From contig JAGPYM010000033.1 of assembly GCA_020736575.1 (NCBI GenBank), positions 62,001 to 126,000 of the forward strand: a DNA stretch of 64,000 bases. Reading direction: 5' to 3'. The notes under the pieces are model-generated. The model had not been told where the DNA came from and did no database searches. It saw only the letters and a program-made list of their open reading frames with translations. Shown one piece after another: positions 43,155-54,284 of this stretch. The translations under genes and the position numbers were made by a program. Position 1 is the first letter of the stretch, and every line of letters starts with the position of its first letter. The DNA comes from Thelonectria olida. Its lineage: Eukaryota > Ascomycota > Sordariomycetes > Hypocreales > Nectriaceae.

Positions 43155-43449
43155 GGTGTACTGAATCAGTTGTCGTATTCTCAAGCCGTTCGACGAAGGG
43201 CGAAAGGATGATAATCTTGTGTTGTTGGCATCAGCACACTTAAGTTACAACTGGTCAAAACGCGCGCAGGCAACTTAAGCAAGGATATAGCGATCAGGCG
43301 GCCAATTGAGGGGGGGAGAACCATGTCGTTGTCTCATTAAATCGTCACCATGACAAGGTGCTGGATTCGGCGACCAATTATGGGAGAGAATAGTGTCTTC
43401 AGTAAGCCACCAGGCGCGTACTGTGGGTTTTATGTGCAGCCAATCATAT
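43155..43449. promoter_or_regulatory. upstream region of the sulfurtransferase gene
   Basis: About 300 bp between the gene start and the LINE fragment. No specific site is claimed. Confidence 0.3.
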
Positions 43450-43851
43450 GAATGAATGAATGAAATTTATTACGCCCGGGAGGACCAAGCCTCATAGGGC
43501 CATGACGCTAAACTATTTTCAGTTCTAACGATTGATCGAGATCACCCAGAAGCCCCACATTCTTCCTCGTCCACTGATTGGTCTCGCCTCGCTTGACTCT
43601 GATGTGACAGGCCTGCTTGAAGGCCAATTTCTCCAAGTGTTCAGCATCCTATCTTCAGCAGCTGAAGCATGGTCTGCCAACTTGAGGCTGTTTGATGTTA
43701 GTATCGCCAGATTTGGCCGCTAAATGTGGTTAGTTAGTATGTTATCCAGTCTGGTTTGCATCAAGTCTCCTCGTGTCCATGGCGAACTTAATCGCCGCCC
43801 GCACTGCCTGTAGGTCTGGTGCCCATTTTGGGCCATCCGACGCTGCCTTTC
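43450..43851 (-). mobile_element. dead-on-arrival LINE copy (3' end only)
   Basis: Matches the 3' end of the LINE at 18691-19098 almost base for base: the (TTCA)n tail, the 3' UTR and about 90 bp of the end of ORF2. It stops abruptly at TGCCTTTC. A few differences (for example GATTGATCG against GATTAATCG) show independent drift. Typical 5' truncation during target-primed reverse transcription. Confidence 0.92.
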
Positions 43852-44766
43852 AAGTATTGATTTGTATTTTCAGAGAAAATAACTAGTAGAGGCGCAGCGC
43901 GTCTACCTACATAGACCCTCTACCTTGCATCCCCTTGGATCCTATTCCGCTCCTTGCGCGGGGCACTGCCGGTTCGCAAGTCAATACCAGTTTGCTCCTT
44001 AAGCCCACCTCCACAGCCAACCCAAAGCCCCATCCTCGATGGCCATCTTCAGGATCCTGTCCTCTCGGTAGACCGACACGCGCGTCCGTCCTCTCGGGCC
44101 ATATAGAAAGTGTCGTAACTGCAGTCCGCCCACCCAGCCTTCCGTCGCTTCCATTATATGCCGCGCCCCGCAGATTGTCAGTTCTGTTTCGCGCTACCTC
44201 GCAAGATCTCTCTTGCAAGGCCGACCGTGTCTCGCAGGAGTTTGTCCACTTGCATCCTCTCTGTACCCAGAACAGCCGAGCAACGCAGCGTCACCCCTCC
44301 TACTAACCAAGGTGCCTTGTCGTTCTCTGTGCGGGTTCAAGAGTGCCGTTCCTTCTCGTTCGTTTTCGCCGTGACTATTCACGCTTCCTGTCGCTTATCC
44401 GGAGCGTCTTGGTGTCCTTACAACAGAGCAGCCCAGAAGCACCCCAAGGGTGTCCTCTTCCACGACCCATATGTTCATCGTTTGTAGGCTCGATTTCGCG
44501 GTCGCGTTTCGGGTGGTTTTTAAAGTGTTCCCTTGTTGCTTGTGGAGGGTAGGGCTCGTGAGCCCTATCGCGCAACCACCGCCCAAACCGGCGGACAAGT
44601 GCTGGTTGGTGATGACTCTTCTTCGCTCTGCGAATGCCTCGGAGGCAAAAGGCATTCCCAGGTTCCCAGCCGGCACCGCGAGGAGGTGAGAGTTGTCGCC
44701 GGCCGCCAATCATATGCCTTTCGGTACGAAAGGTCTTCTTAAGCTCTGGGATTTTTCAACCCCCTG
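43852..44766. other. non-coding stretch of balanced composition
   Basis: About 900 bp with overlapping open frames in several phases but no recognisable domain. It may be part of an unidentified repeat, since it lies between a LINE fragment and the Helitron end. Confidence 0.35.
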
Positions 44767-45212
44767 GCAAAATTACCGGATTAAGTGATTACCCGATTAG
44801 TAAGCGCAACTGCACCTCCTGTTGGTCCGGATTAACCCCATCCGAATGCCCCCCAGAGGTGCCAATCTTCTCTTCCTCATTTGGCAATGCGCACATGTGA
44901 ACTCTCATTCGCTCTCTGAGATTTAAGTGTAAAGGAGTCTTCTTTTGCGGGTTTCCTGTTAAGAGACACGTGAAATGCACGTGAAATGCACGTGGGAACT
45001 CGGTTTGTGATAGCATTATTGCTCTTGTCTTTATATATTTTATGAGATTTTCTCTTGTGCTTGAGTTAGGTGTAATGTATTAAGTTGATTTGGATCTAAG
45101 TTAGTTAACTAGTTATAAATTTTAATATGTATTTAATTATATATATGGTTTTCTATCCTTCTACCTACTTCTATTTATATATAAGAAACCTATTATCTAG
45201 ATTACATTACTG

Positions 45213-47881
45213 CTAGTATTGTGCAGATGGATATGACAATAACGATAATCGAGCCTCATTTACTGTCCTCTCGCACAACTGTTCCAGCCTAGCCTCGCCA
45301 TCAAACATTTCCTGTGGTATTTTATTGGTGACCTCGCGCAGTCAAGAGGGACAGAGTGTATGTGGTTTGGCCGTAACGGGTCACCTGTCGCTGTGGTCTT
45401 ATGCGTAAACGCGTTAAACCGTAGCGTCAGAGAGAGCCCCGTCCGCGCTCCCCTGTAGGGAGGCAAGTGTCTGTATATTGCAGTGGTTCTATATACAGAG
45501 GGAAGGTGGGAGGGAAGAATCGAGTCTTGACTGCGTGAGAGATGACGAGCTACTTGCAGAGGCGAGCAATTGACTCCCATGAGGCAGTTGCAGGAGGGGA
45601 AGAACCCCTCAGTAAGCCCTCCAAGGCGGGGAGCCTATTCTGCAGTGTGGTCATCACGTGAGGCAACCCCAATAAAACTATCCCCTTTATTCCCGACTAT
45701 GTCCTGCACCCGTGCCTTTGACAGCAACATAATGCCATCAAGCGATTTGCACCGCGATAGCTGCACATACAGGCTGTACGGATCGCACTTTCCTGGCTCG
45801 AGTTGTCCAGTTGTGGTATTCAGCTTTGTTCCGGTTCCTCGCAGCTCCAGCGCAATCTCGAGGAGGGTTTCGCCTTGAATTTTGTAATCGGTGCATGCGA
45901 ACGCTGCAGTGCAGGGAAGTCCTCGGCGGCTCACTTCGTGCCTCTGCCAAGGCCTCTTCTTGGCCCTCTTCTTCTTCTCGATGGGTATTTGGGCACTTGT
46001 TGGAGTAAGCAGGACCGTGCCTGGTGGCATGTCATCAAACTTGAACTTCTTGGTTGACTCGGATAACAGGATAATGCCGGCAGGTGGTCCAAAGTGGAGG
46101 ATAATGTTCGGGGCGAGTTGATACCCTGAGAAACTCTTGGCGTCTGGTATAACTTCCAGTGCTTTGTACTTGGCCCCGTTCACGAGCTTGAGGCCTGGGT
46201 TTATATTCTTGGTCACTACCACCGGCATGCCAGGCACGAACATGAACGTGGCCGGCACACAGATCTTGCTGTCATCTCCGACGCTGGCTATGAGCGTAGC
46301 TTCTTCCTCTGTTACCGGTAATGTACTGGGTTTACCCCAACGGTGCTGGGGTAGAAATATCCGGACTGGCTTCTGGTGGTGCCTCTGGAAGGCTAAGACC
46401 GCATCCATGTTCAGGCACCATCTGGTGCTGTTGAGGGGTGTAACTACTGTGATGCCCTTGCCCCATGGTATGGCTCGACCTTCCTGGAAGCACCGGCTAT
46501 TAAGGAGCTCCATGTCGAACTCGTCTTGCTGCCCCTGCCGGATCCGAGTCAGCAGCCGCTGCAGCTCCGGGTCCCCCGCTGCGCGCACCTGTTCGGTGAG
46601 CATAACGACGGTGGTAAATCGAGTCCAGAGTGCGTGCGCCCTCATTTCGTCCGCAATCCTGAGGGCGGACCATGGCGCGTCTGGAGACCCAGCATGCTCA
46701 CCTCGTCAATGATGAGCAGCCACTTTTCTCTCCATCTTCTTCGGACATCACTGTCCACGTAGGTTACCGTGCTGCCATCGTCGGCATTGCTGTCGGATGC
46801 GTTGGGTTGCATCCCACAGGCGGAGTGAATAGTCACGCCGTTGATCCGCGCTGCTGCGGCCCCCGATGTCGCCGTCATGAGCAGCCTGTGCGATATGTCT
46901 TTGCTAGCGAACAATTCCGCCAACGCCTCGATGACCCTGGACTTCCCAGTGCCGCCCTCCCCACCCAGGAACTCGCATAGTTGTGCGTTATCATTGTTCT
47001 CGACATTACTGCTATCGAAATCATCGCTGTCACCTTCGTCCGGGATGGTGTCGAGATGGCGACACGCTAAAAGGAAGGCAATTTCCTGCCGCTCGTTCAG
47101 GGTGAACCTGCTTGCGATCTGCCGACCGGCATGGAGGAATGTGGTTGACGGTCCAAAAGCGACCCTAGTGCTGGGTTCATAAGTGTTCCCGGTGTCTGTT
47201 TCCGATATCTCTATGCTATCTTCTCCTGCACCCGCAAAAGTATGGTTCAATAATGCTTCTCTGCCGGCAGCCGTGTTCTGAGTATCCTGAACTCCGTCAG
47301 AGCCTTGGATTCTTTGCACAATTTCCTTGTCGGCTTTGCCCTGCTTGCTCTTAATCCCCTTGAGTTGATGTTGCATTGGGAGCTCGCTCCTGGCTACCAT
47401 AGTTGGCTGGTACTGCTCAGGGCTCTCTGCGGGAGCGGCAGTCTCAAGATCATCTGCAAAGTCGGTGATATCTGCGTGGGTTTCACGGAGCTGATCTAGC
47501 AGCTTAACGAGAGACTCCGAACCAGCGGTCACCTGGTTGGGGGCTGTGGCACCCCGTACTGTCTCCATCAGTCGGCCAAGCTCGCCAACCTGATCTGAGC
47601 GATACGTTTTTACTGGGCCCATAGAATCTTCGATATCATACCCCATAGCATCGATATCATCTAAAACGGCATCGTCCCCCGCAGCTGCCCACTGCCTCGC
47701 GTCTCGCCGCGCATCTTCCGCTGATCGCTTCAAGAGCTGGATATTGCTTGCGATAGTCTGGAGTCTTTTTGGGAGTCGCCGTCTCCAGTGTTCCCAGATT
47801 TCATTAATATCGCCTGATGCTGCTCTAGTGAACTTCTCCCATGGCACAAAGAGTGCGAGGTGCTGTACTGCAGCTCTGGTG
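45213..47881 (-). pseudogene. Helitron PIF1-like helicase with internal deletion and 361-bp insertion
   Basis: Continues from the Rep part across a 60-bp intron (47882-47941). The helicase domain shows Walker A GGEGGTGKSRVIEALAELF, then TATSGAAAARINGVTIHSAC, and Walker B LLIIDEVSMLGLQT. Right after LQT, near 46675, the frame is lost and the sequence jumps to HALWTRFTTVVMLTEQVR. The GDFxQFxPV segment (motif III) and its surroundings, about 60-80 residues by comparison with the family, are deleted. The C-terminal half has FACTDYKIQGETL and YVQLSRCKSLDGIMLLS. At 45686 the 361-bp element interrupts the frame, and after it KIPQEMFDGEARLEQLCE and NEARLSLLSYPSAQY finish the protein at TAG 45213. It cannot make an active helicase. 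Confidence 0.85.
45325..45685. mobile_element. 361-bp element, copy 2, TTTA target duplication
   Basis: Same length as 35954-36314 and identical by eye, flanked by TTTA at 45321-45324 and 45686-45689. It interrupts the Helitron helicase between DIVGN and KIPQEM. Before insertion the site read GGGAATAAAATACC on the minus strand; the TAAA is now doubled. Identity of the copies suggests recent movement. Confidence 0.88.
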
Positions 47882-47941
47882 CTAATATTAGTGTATGCTC
47901 CTCGTTTATCCATCCCGCCTGTTCGATGGATTTGTGCTTAC

Positions 47942-48252
47942 CTGCGGTATCTGTCTGCGTTTGTGTCAATATCAAAGTCCATATCGAGAAAGCCATTGAT
48001 GCATGGCATTGCATACTTCCCCGGGGGTCTTAGAACCTGCACCCAGTCCCTTCCCGGCTTCCAGTTCTTTTCAAATTCTATCTTCACCAACTCCTTGGAA
48101 GATGAATCTATCCTCTTTTGCAATTTAACAAGCGACACGTAGTCATAGAAGCATAATGTCTGCAGCACCTCTCCACGGTGGTGGTAGGCTTCAATATATG
48201 GTAGCTTCTTGCCATTGCTTCCCACCAAGACCCTCTCATCACTGGCTTCCGC

Positions 48253-48285
<33 letters not shown>

Positions 48286-50795
48286 ACCAATGTTCTCGAT
48301 AGGTCGATCATCGTCGTCGCCTACAGTGCTACTGCATTGCTGGAGATATTGCCAGCGTCGGAGCATTGCCCAGTATATCGTTGTCATATTCACATATGAC
48401 CATTGTTTAGTACTCGAGAACTCACTTGGGTAATCCAGGAAGTGCGCAACCACCTCCACCTGCGATAATGGCCGCTCAGTGAATATTCTGTTTGCGATTC
48501 TCATCAGATACTGGCGGTTTATATTTGCCTTGGCTTCGTAGTTTGCAGTTGTTGCACCTAGCCCGACGGCGCTGGTTGTGCTGATACTCGGAAAGAGCTC
48601 TGCTGCTATGGCAACTCTCTTCCAGATCGGATCTTGGATCTTTGTGGCGTAGTTTGTCAAGTAGTATATCAGCGCCATTGTCTTGCTTTGGGTTCCGATG
48701 AAGGAGATGTCGTGATTGTGCCGCAGCCCAACCGCCATTGGCTTGTTCCATCGGTTGATCATGGGATGTGAGCGTTGGAGCCGAAGTATGCCATCCGCGC
48801 CAAATTCGCTTTTTGTAAAGAGCTTCCAAGGCGCATGGAATCGACACGTGGGCTTCTTTTCTCCCTCCTTGACATGAGAGTATTTGACACAAGTTGCAGT
48901 GTGGACATGCATCTGAACCCTGCCCGCGCAAAAGTGGGCTTCATCGTCAAACTGTTCAGAGAAGCGCCCCGTATCGATCATCAAGTGGGATATGTTGTCG
49001 TAAACTACCCTAGCCTCGCTCTCCTCACTAAAGGCAGCGGATTCGTCCAGATCCTAGATAATAGTTTAGCTTCCGACCTACGTTGGCCTTTGGTTATATG
49101 GATATATGGATCACATACCTCGGTAAAGACAGAATCGACATATTTCAGGATTCCTTCCCGTTCCATCGCCGCACTATCATCATCCTCCCCGTTTCCATGA
49201 GCACCGATGAAGTTTCCGAGCTCCAAGTTCCCTTCGAGCCATAGCAAACCATGGACATGAAGAGCACCGCGTTCGTTGGTCTCGACAGCGGCGAAATACT
49301 GTCCAATCTGACCAAACACAGATTCCTCCCCAACCTTGACGTAATGCTCAAAGAACATCTCTACTTCGCGGTGGAAGAAGATGGCAGAGCTTATGGGGTC
49401 AGTTATTGCTAGCTTCACTCTCTCATACCTATCCTGAAGGGCCCGCAGCAGGGTTGCTTCCGCGGCAGCGTTGTCCTCCTTTCGGTATGCCGCCAGACGT
49501 AATTTTACCGGGTTCGTAATGTCATTAGGGTTCAGCGTAAACCAAATCGCCGGTATACCGTATCTGATGATGAGCGCTTTAATCTTTCTGCGCATGGCTA
49601 GCCGCGACTCCTGCGACATGGCCTGTTTGTAGCCAAAGTATGAGATGTATCGCAGGAGCTTTTTGATATCTTCATCTCGGGTGCTCCCGCCAGCCTCTAA
49701 CTCCTTTTGCACTTCCGCCAACCTCTCTGGTGTTAACGACTGAACGATCCTCTCAACCTCAGGAAAATCGTTCCGTCGCACGCTCACCATACTTACTCCT
49801 CTATTCCTAGACCGAACCTCTATGTTGAATACTAGAAATGAAAACGCCGGATGATTGGCAAAGCGACCACCATGTCGTTGCAGCACTTTCTTCGTCCATG
49901 CGCGAAGTCCGAGATTACGTGTTGGCGAAATCGCATCCTCTCCACCCTCTCCAATACTGTCTCTATCACGGATATGCCCTGTGAGCTGGAGACTGTTCTT
50001 CCACAGGTCCGATTCCATCTCTTCCTTACACCGTGGCCCACCAAAACCGAACGGGAATAGTGTTGGAAATGCTTTTGCAAGATGCCAGAGATCATTCATA
50101 TCTGCAAACTCGTTGCCTCTTGAAATGTGAATGTATGGCTGAATGTGCGAATCCTGCGCGCTCCCAGTCTGCTGGTTGGGCGGTTGTGCTTGCGCATTTG
50201 TGTGTCCACCTCTGATTGTGTCAATAGCAAATTGCAGTTTATCGGCATCGGTTGCTCGCGGTGTTGTATCCAGTGGAAACATACCAGATGCAAGTATCTC
50301 ATCAAGGAAGCTTCCCATGCCCTCATACTCGAGCTCCTCCCTACTGCGCTCGTCATAGAGCTGCTGATCCTCGTCGTAACTTACATCATTCTCATCATAC
50401 GCTCTGCCCAGCCCGTCCACAATCTGTTCGAGTGACTGGGGCCCAGTGTCATCCATTCCACGCTCTTCTGGGGGCACAATGTGCGCTGTTCGCGTTTCTT
50501 CCCATGCCGATGGTTCATCTCTCTCTATCCTGTCATAGATCCGGCTCGGAACCCCGTGCGCCGGCTCTCCCCAACTATCCAACTCGGCTTTGTCGATTTC
50601 GATATGCCGATAGTGGGGGTTAAATTCTTTTAGCCAAAGCAACGCCCGTTCCACAGCTCCTCGCCGGACTGAGAGCAACTTGGATAGATCGCTGGGGGCT
50701 GGTCTCTGCGGCCCATGCCAGGATATATGGATGTCCTCCAGAGATTGTAGAAGCGGATGTGGGTGGTAGTACTGTGGTAACCAAGTCTTGAACAC
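47942..50795 (-). pseudogene. Helitron Rep (HUH) part
   Basis: Exon 49119-50795 and exon 47942-49053, joined by a 65-bp intron (GTATGT donor, ATCTAG acceptor). It carries the Helitron_like_N domain: LAKAFPTLFPFGFGG, YGIPAIWFTLNPNDITNPVK, and the HUH metal-binding motif in ERGALHVHGLLWLEG, which coordinates the ion for single-strand DNA nicking. After the intron come HFCAGRVQMHVHTATCVKYS and MALIYYLTNYATKIQDP. A glycine/asparagine repeat GNGNGNGNG from a (GGCAAC)-type microsatellite lies near 48260. The domain is readable throughout, but its link to the N-terminal ORF is broken near 50752 by what looks like a 4-base insertion in CTACCACCCACATCC. Confidence 0.87.
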
Positions 50796-50847
50796 TGTTT
50801 GGAAACACAGTTATATGACCCTTTACATGGCGTGCATATGCCGTACT

Positions 50848-52338
50848 CTATTTGGTGCTTTTTGTCACTTTGATTCTTGCAACGATGCCGAAATGGGTGT
50901 TGAGTGCAATCAGCTTCTCCTCAACCAATGTCAAGTCTCTGAGAGCATCCGGGTACATGTGCTCGCAACCAAGTGCTTGATGCAAGTTCCCGCCCCGCCC
51001 CATATTGCATTCGCGGATCTTCATGGCACAGTTTTCGCAGCTCGGTATAGCCTTGCCAACAGGGAAGCAATCTGGACATGAATACGTGCGGCAGCTATTC
51101 ATCGCTGCGCTATTTGTCCACTCTTCCCAGCTAAGCTCTTTTATCTCCATGGTGCTGATTTTCCGATAGCATATCATGCATGTGTGTATGGGTAGGGTGT
51201 CCATGTTGTGAAATGCTTGATAAAAGTCCATGACTGTGGATATATTCCTCTCACGGGGGACCGGCTTACACCAATCCTTTGTGTAGGATATTCTCTCGTT
51301 CTCTGTAAATTCATCTTCCAGATGCTTAATAGCTCTCTCGACTGCCTGGGCTTGCTCTTCAAGGTTGCTATTCTCAACTCGGCTTCGATTTTGCCTTTTG
51401 TTTTGTTCTTGTCCGTGTTGATCAGCCTTACGCTTGGCGCCAAGTTCTTGTTGGCCATCTTGAAACCTCAGTCTTGCCATACATCCACGTCGATCCAGTT
51501 TATCCTCTGCAAGTTTTAGTTGCTGTGCTTGTTGCGATCTCATTTTCTGGCGTCGTGGAGCATTAGATGGCAACTGGGAACTGGCTGGAGGGGTCCCAAC
51601 GGCAACCAGTGGCCTTTGCTGTTGGGTTTGTCTCCTTTGCCTCCAGTTTCTTTCCCGGGCATCTTTCCGTCTTGATGCACGAGAAGTTCGCGGTTTGCCT
51701 CTTGATCTTGGAAGCGCTTGTATTGGTGGCGTACTCCTTGGCGGCGGTCGACTCATCCAGCTTTCAGGTCCCTGTACTTGAGTATTGATGGTGTCGGCTT
51801 GGTATGCACCTGGCTGAGGTTCCAGCCCCCGATTTCCTTCTCGAACATCTCTCCGCCTTGGTACACGAGAACCTCGCGGTCTGCCTCTTCTTCTTGGAGG
51901 CGCTTGCATCGGCGTCGTGCTCCCTGGTGGTGGTCGACTCATCCAGTTTCCTGCCGCCTGTGTTTGCGCGTTGGCATTGTCGATTTGATTTGCACTTGAT
52001 TGGTATTGTTGGTGATTACCTGGTTTGCTTGGTTGGCCAGTTGATTGTGATCCCTCGAGTGCCGGGTCTATAGGTACGGTTTCTGGAATATCACCAAGTG
52101 TACTCGGTTGGACGGTAGGGTGTGACCTCCTTAATGCCGGGCCCACAGGCTGGACATCCGGAACACGATCGGGTGTGCTTGGTTGGACAGTAGAATGTGA
52201 TTCTCTTGGTGTTGCGTTTGTATTCGAGTTTCCCGCACCAAAGATATCATTGTACGTCTTCAGCCCAACACTGCTGAGTGTGCTGCCAGGCGTTCGACCA
52301 CGCAACCTTTCAAGTAGAGCAGATAATGACGAATCCAT
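50848..52338 (-). pseudogene. Helitron N-terminal ORF with zinc-rich segment
   Basis: A 496-codon ORF from ATG at 52338 to TAG at 50848. The first 270 residues are low-complexity, with two copies of a SWMSRPPP..P.QA.PR..G.PR.SR..RR.D.RE motif. The last 130 have the cysteine-rich CMICYRKISTMEIKELSWEE, CRTYSCPDCFPVG, CENCAMKIREC and YPDALRDLTLVEEKLIAL region common to fungal Helitron proteins. After the TAG the same frame continues with ARHVKGHITVFPNSVQDLV, the conserved join to Rep. The TAG is therefore a nonsense mutation and not the natural end. Confidence 0.8.
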
Positions 52339-53526
52339 TACAAGACAGTGTATGTACGAATATCCTTAGGGTGTGTAATCATGTGTATTAAGCCAAATAG
52401 TATTATAAATATGAACAATAAAGGTTGATGCCATTCATAATGCTGTTTTGTAATCGGTACATTCTGGGGCAGATTTCGATTCTCCCACACCAACCGGGCC
52501 AACCGGTCCTACTCCGCTCTTGATCCGATTCTATCCCGACACTCCCACGTCATCTTTATCTCTATTATACCCATCAAACTATATGATAATATGGTCTATC
52601 GTCATTGTCTTGACCCACTTACCAATAAGTGATAGGTCTATCCCACCATGGTCTTCTTTACTCTTCCAATTTCATCCCAATCAGACTTGATTATTCATCC
52701 CATCATCTACTCGGAGCATCATCACACCGACATACCATAGAGCATCATATTCCTCCACCCTCTTACTTTCGTGATAATTAACTTCCGGCTTGATTATTCA
52801 TCCCATCATCTACTCTGAGCATCGTCACACCGGTATACCAGTAGAACATCATACTCGTCCACCCTCTTATTATTATAACATTAATAACATCGGGCTTGAT
52901 TATTCATCCCATTATCTAGTCGGAATACCATTACACCGATATACCAATACGGCATCATAGTCCTCCACCCTCTTATTCATATGGTCGCTGCAGTATTGAT
53001 ATACCAATAGATCAAAATATCCCTTCACCCTCTTTCATTGTAATGGTAACATCGATGGACACTTATGTGGTTGATATAATACACACCATGTTATTTCATC
53101 TACCTATCATGTAGTGCTCAGCTCTCATACTTGTTCTTTTTTTCTTTCTTTTTTCATGCCTTAATGTCTTAGTCAATCCTTCGTAATCGTGGAAGAAGCA
53201 ATTCTATTCAACAGCTACGTTGATTGATCAATTCCGCTGTGCAAGTATCCACTTGGCAGGGATCAAGGCTCTTAACTAAAGATGCTTTACGACGATCGGC
53301 GATGTGTGCTGACGTTTTGGCCAATCCTTTGTACTCATGGAAAAAGCAAATCTGCTCACCATCTACCTTAATTGATCAATTCAAATTGTGCGAGTATCCA
53401 CATCGGCAGGGATAGTAGCTCTTGGCTGAAAATGTTGGATGGAGATCGGCGATGCCACATCCTCTCTGAGCAACGAAATACAGTATCTTTACCAAGTGGT
53501 ATCAATCTTCGCATTTGTATATACTA
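52339..53526. repeat. non-coding region with two sets of degenerate tandem repeats
   Basis: From about 52685 to 53035 a unit of roughly 105 bp recurs three to four times, marked by CTTGATTATTCATCCCAT and CATCATA.TCCTCCACCCTC. From about 53172 to 53455 a second unit of about 155 bp occurs twice, marked by TTGATTGATCAATTC and GGCAGGGAT. No gene is recognised. The Helitron 5' end may lie here. Confidence 0.6.
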
Positions 53527-54284
53527 TAACGTATGCGATAAGCGAGCGCCGCAGACAAGCGAGCGCCGCACTTTTCCCAACATTAAATATAAGAACTTCA
53601 ATAAAAATATAACACAGCATTCAATCAACCGGAATTAATTATTATTCTCTTCCCCGGATATTTCAACAACAATCTGACATGTTCTTGAGTTATGACCAGC
53701 CTTACCACATGTTCCACACCGCCTTTCCCTCGCCGGCGCCGACCTTCCGTGACCACCACTTCTCGATAATTCGGCCATCACCTGCATATTAACGTCTTTC
53801 TGATCAATCTCATCCCTTCCCTCACCTACTGTCATCTTCCCTCCATTCCGTAGCCGGGTTTTTTTTACTCTACGCCGCTTGCTAAGAGTCTCATTTGCCT
53901 GTCGAAGGATCTGGTTCTCGGACTTTAATAGGGCATTCTGATGCATTATTGCCTTTGTTCCCTTCGAAAGTGACTTAAGCGCCTCAAGAATTGATGCTGG
54001 AGAGCTGCTCTGATGCCTTCTTACTCGTCTTTCGAGGTATTCAGACTGAGATTGGGCCTCAAGCACCGTCTTTGGCGTCTTCGAGACCCAAGCGTCGGGG
54101 AGGCTGGCCTCCTCCCCGACCGGCGTCGGAGTCCGTAGCTGCACATCAAGCTTCGATATGACATTTTCTGGGTTCAATGGAACAAGTCCAGCCCCTCGAA
54201 AACCTCCCTCAATGTTACTCCTGGTCATCGCGGCTTCGTGAGCGGCATAAAAGGCTGCGAAGAACTCGGTCTTGGAAACATGGG

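Larger units (their letters stand above)
44767..52338 (-). mobile_element. Helitron (rolling-circle transposon), decayed
   Basis: The minus strand encodes a Helitron N-terminal zinc-rich region, an HUH Rep domain and a PIF1-type helicase in order. The 3' (left) end is set by comparison with 60410-60690: homology between the two runs outward from the helicase C-terminus and stops at GCAAAATTACCGG, near 44767. The 5' end lies beyond 52338 but was not found. A 361-bp insertion sits in the last helicase codons, and the genes are broken several times. No canonical CTRR end was seen; the terminus may be of the Helentron-like kind. Confidence 0.8.

Noticed and set aside
43935..44713. Overlapping ORFs on both strands between the LINE fragment and the Helitron
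   Set aside because: Several frames are equally open, none has a motif, and the region is probably repeat-derived.
52685..53455. Possible centromeric or telomeric satellite
   Set aside because: Only two to four degenerate units of about 105 and 155 bp, with no telomere motif.
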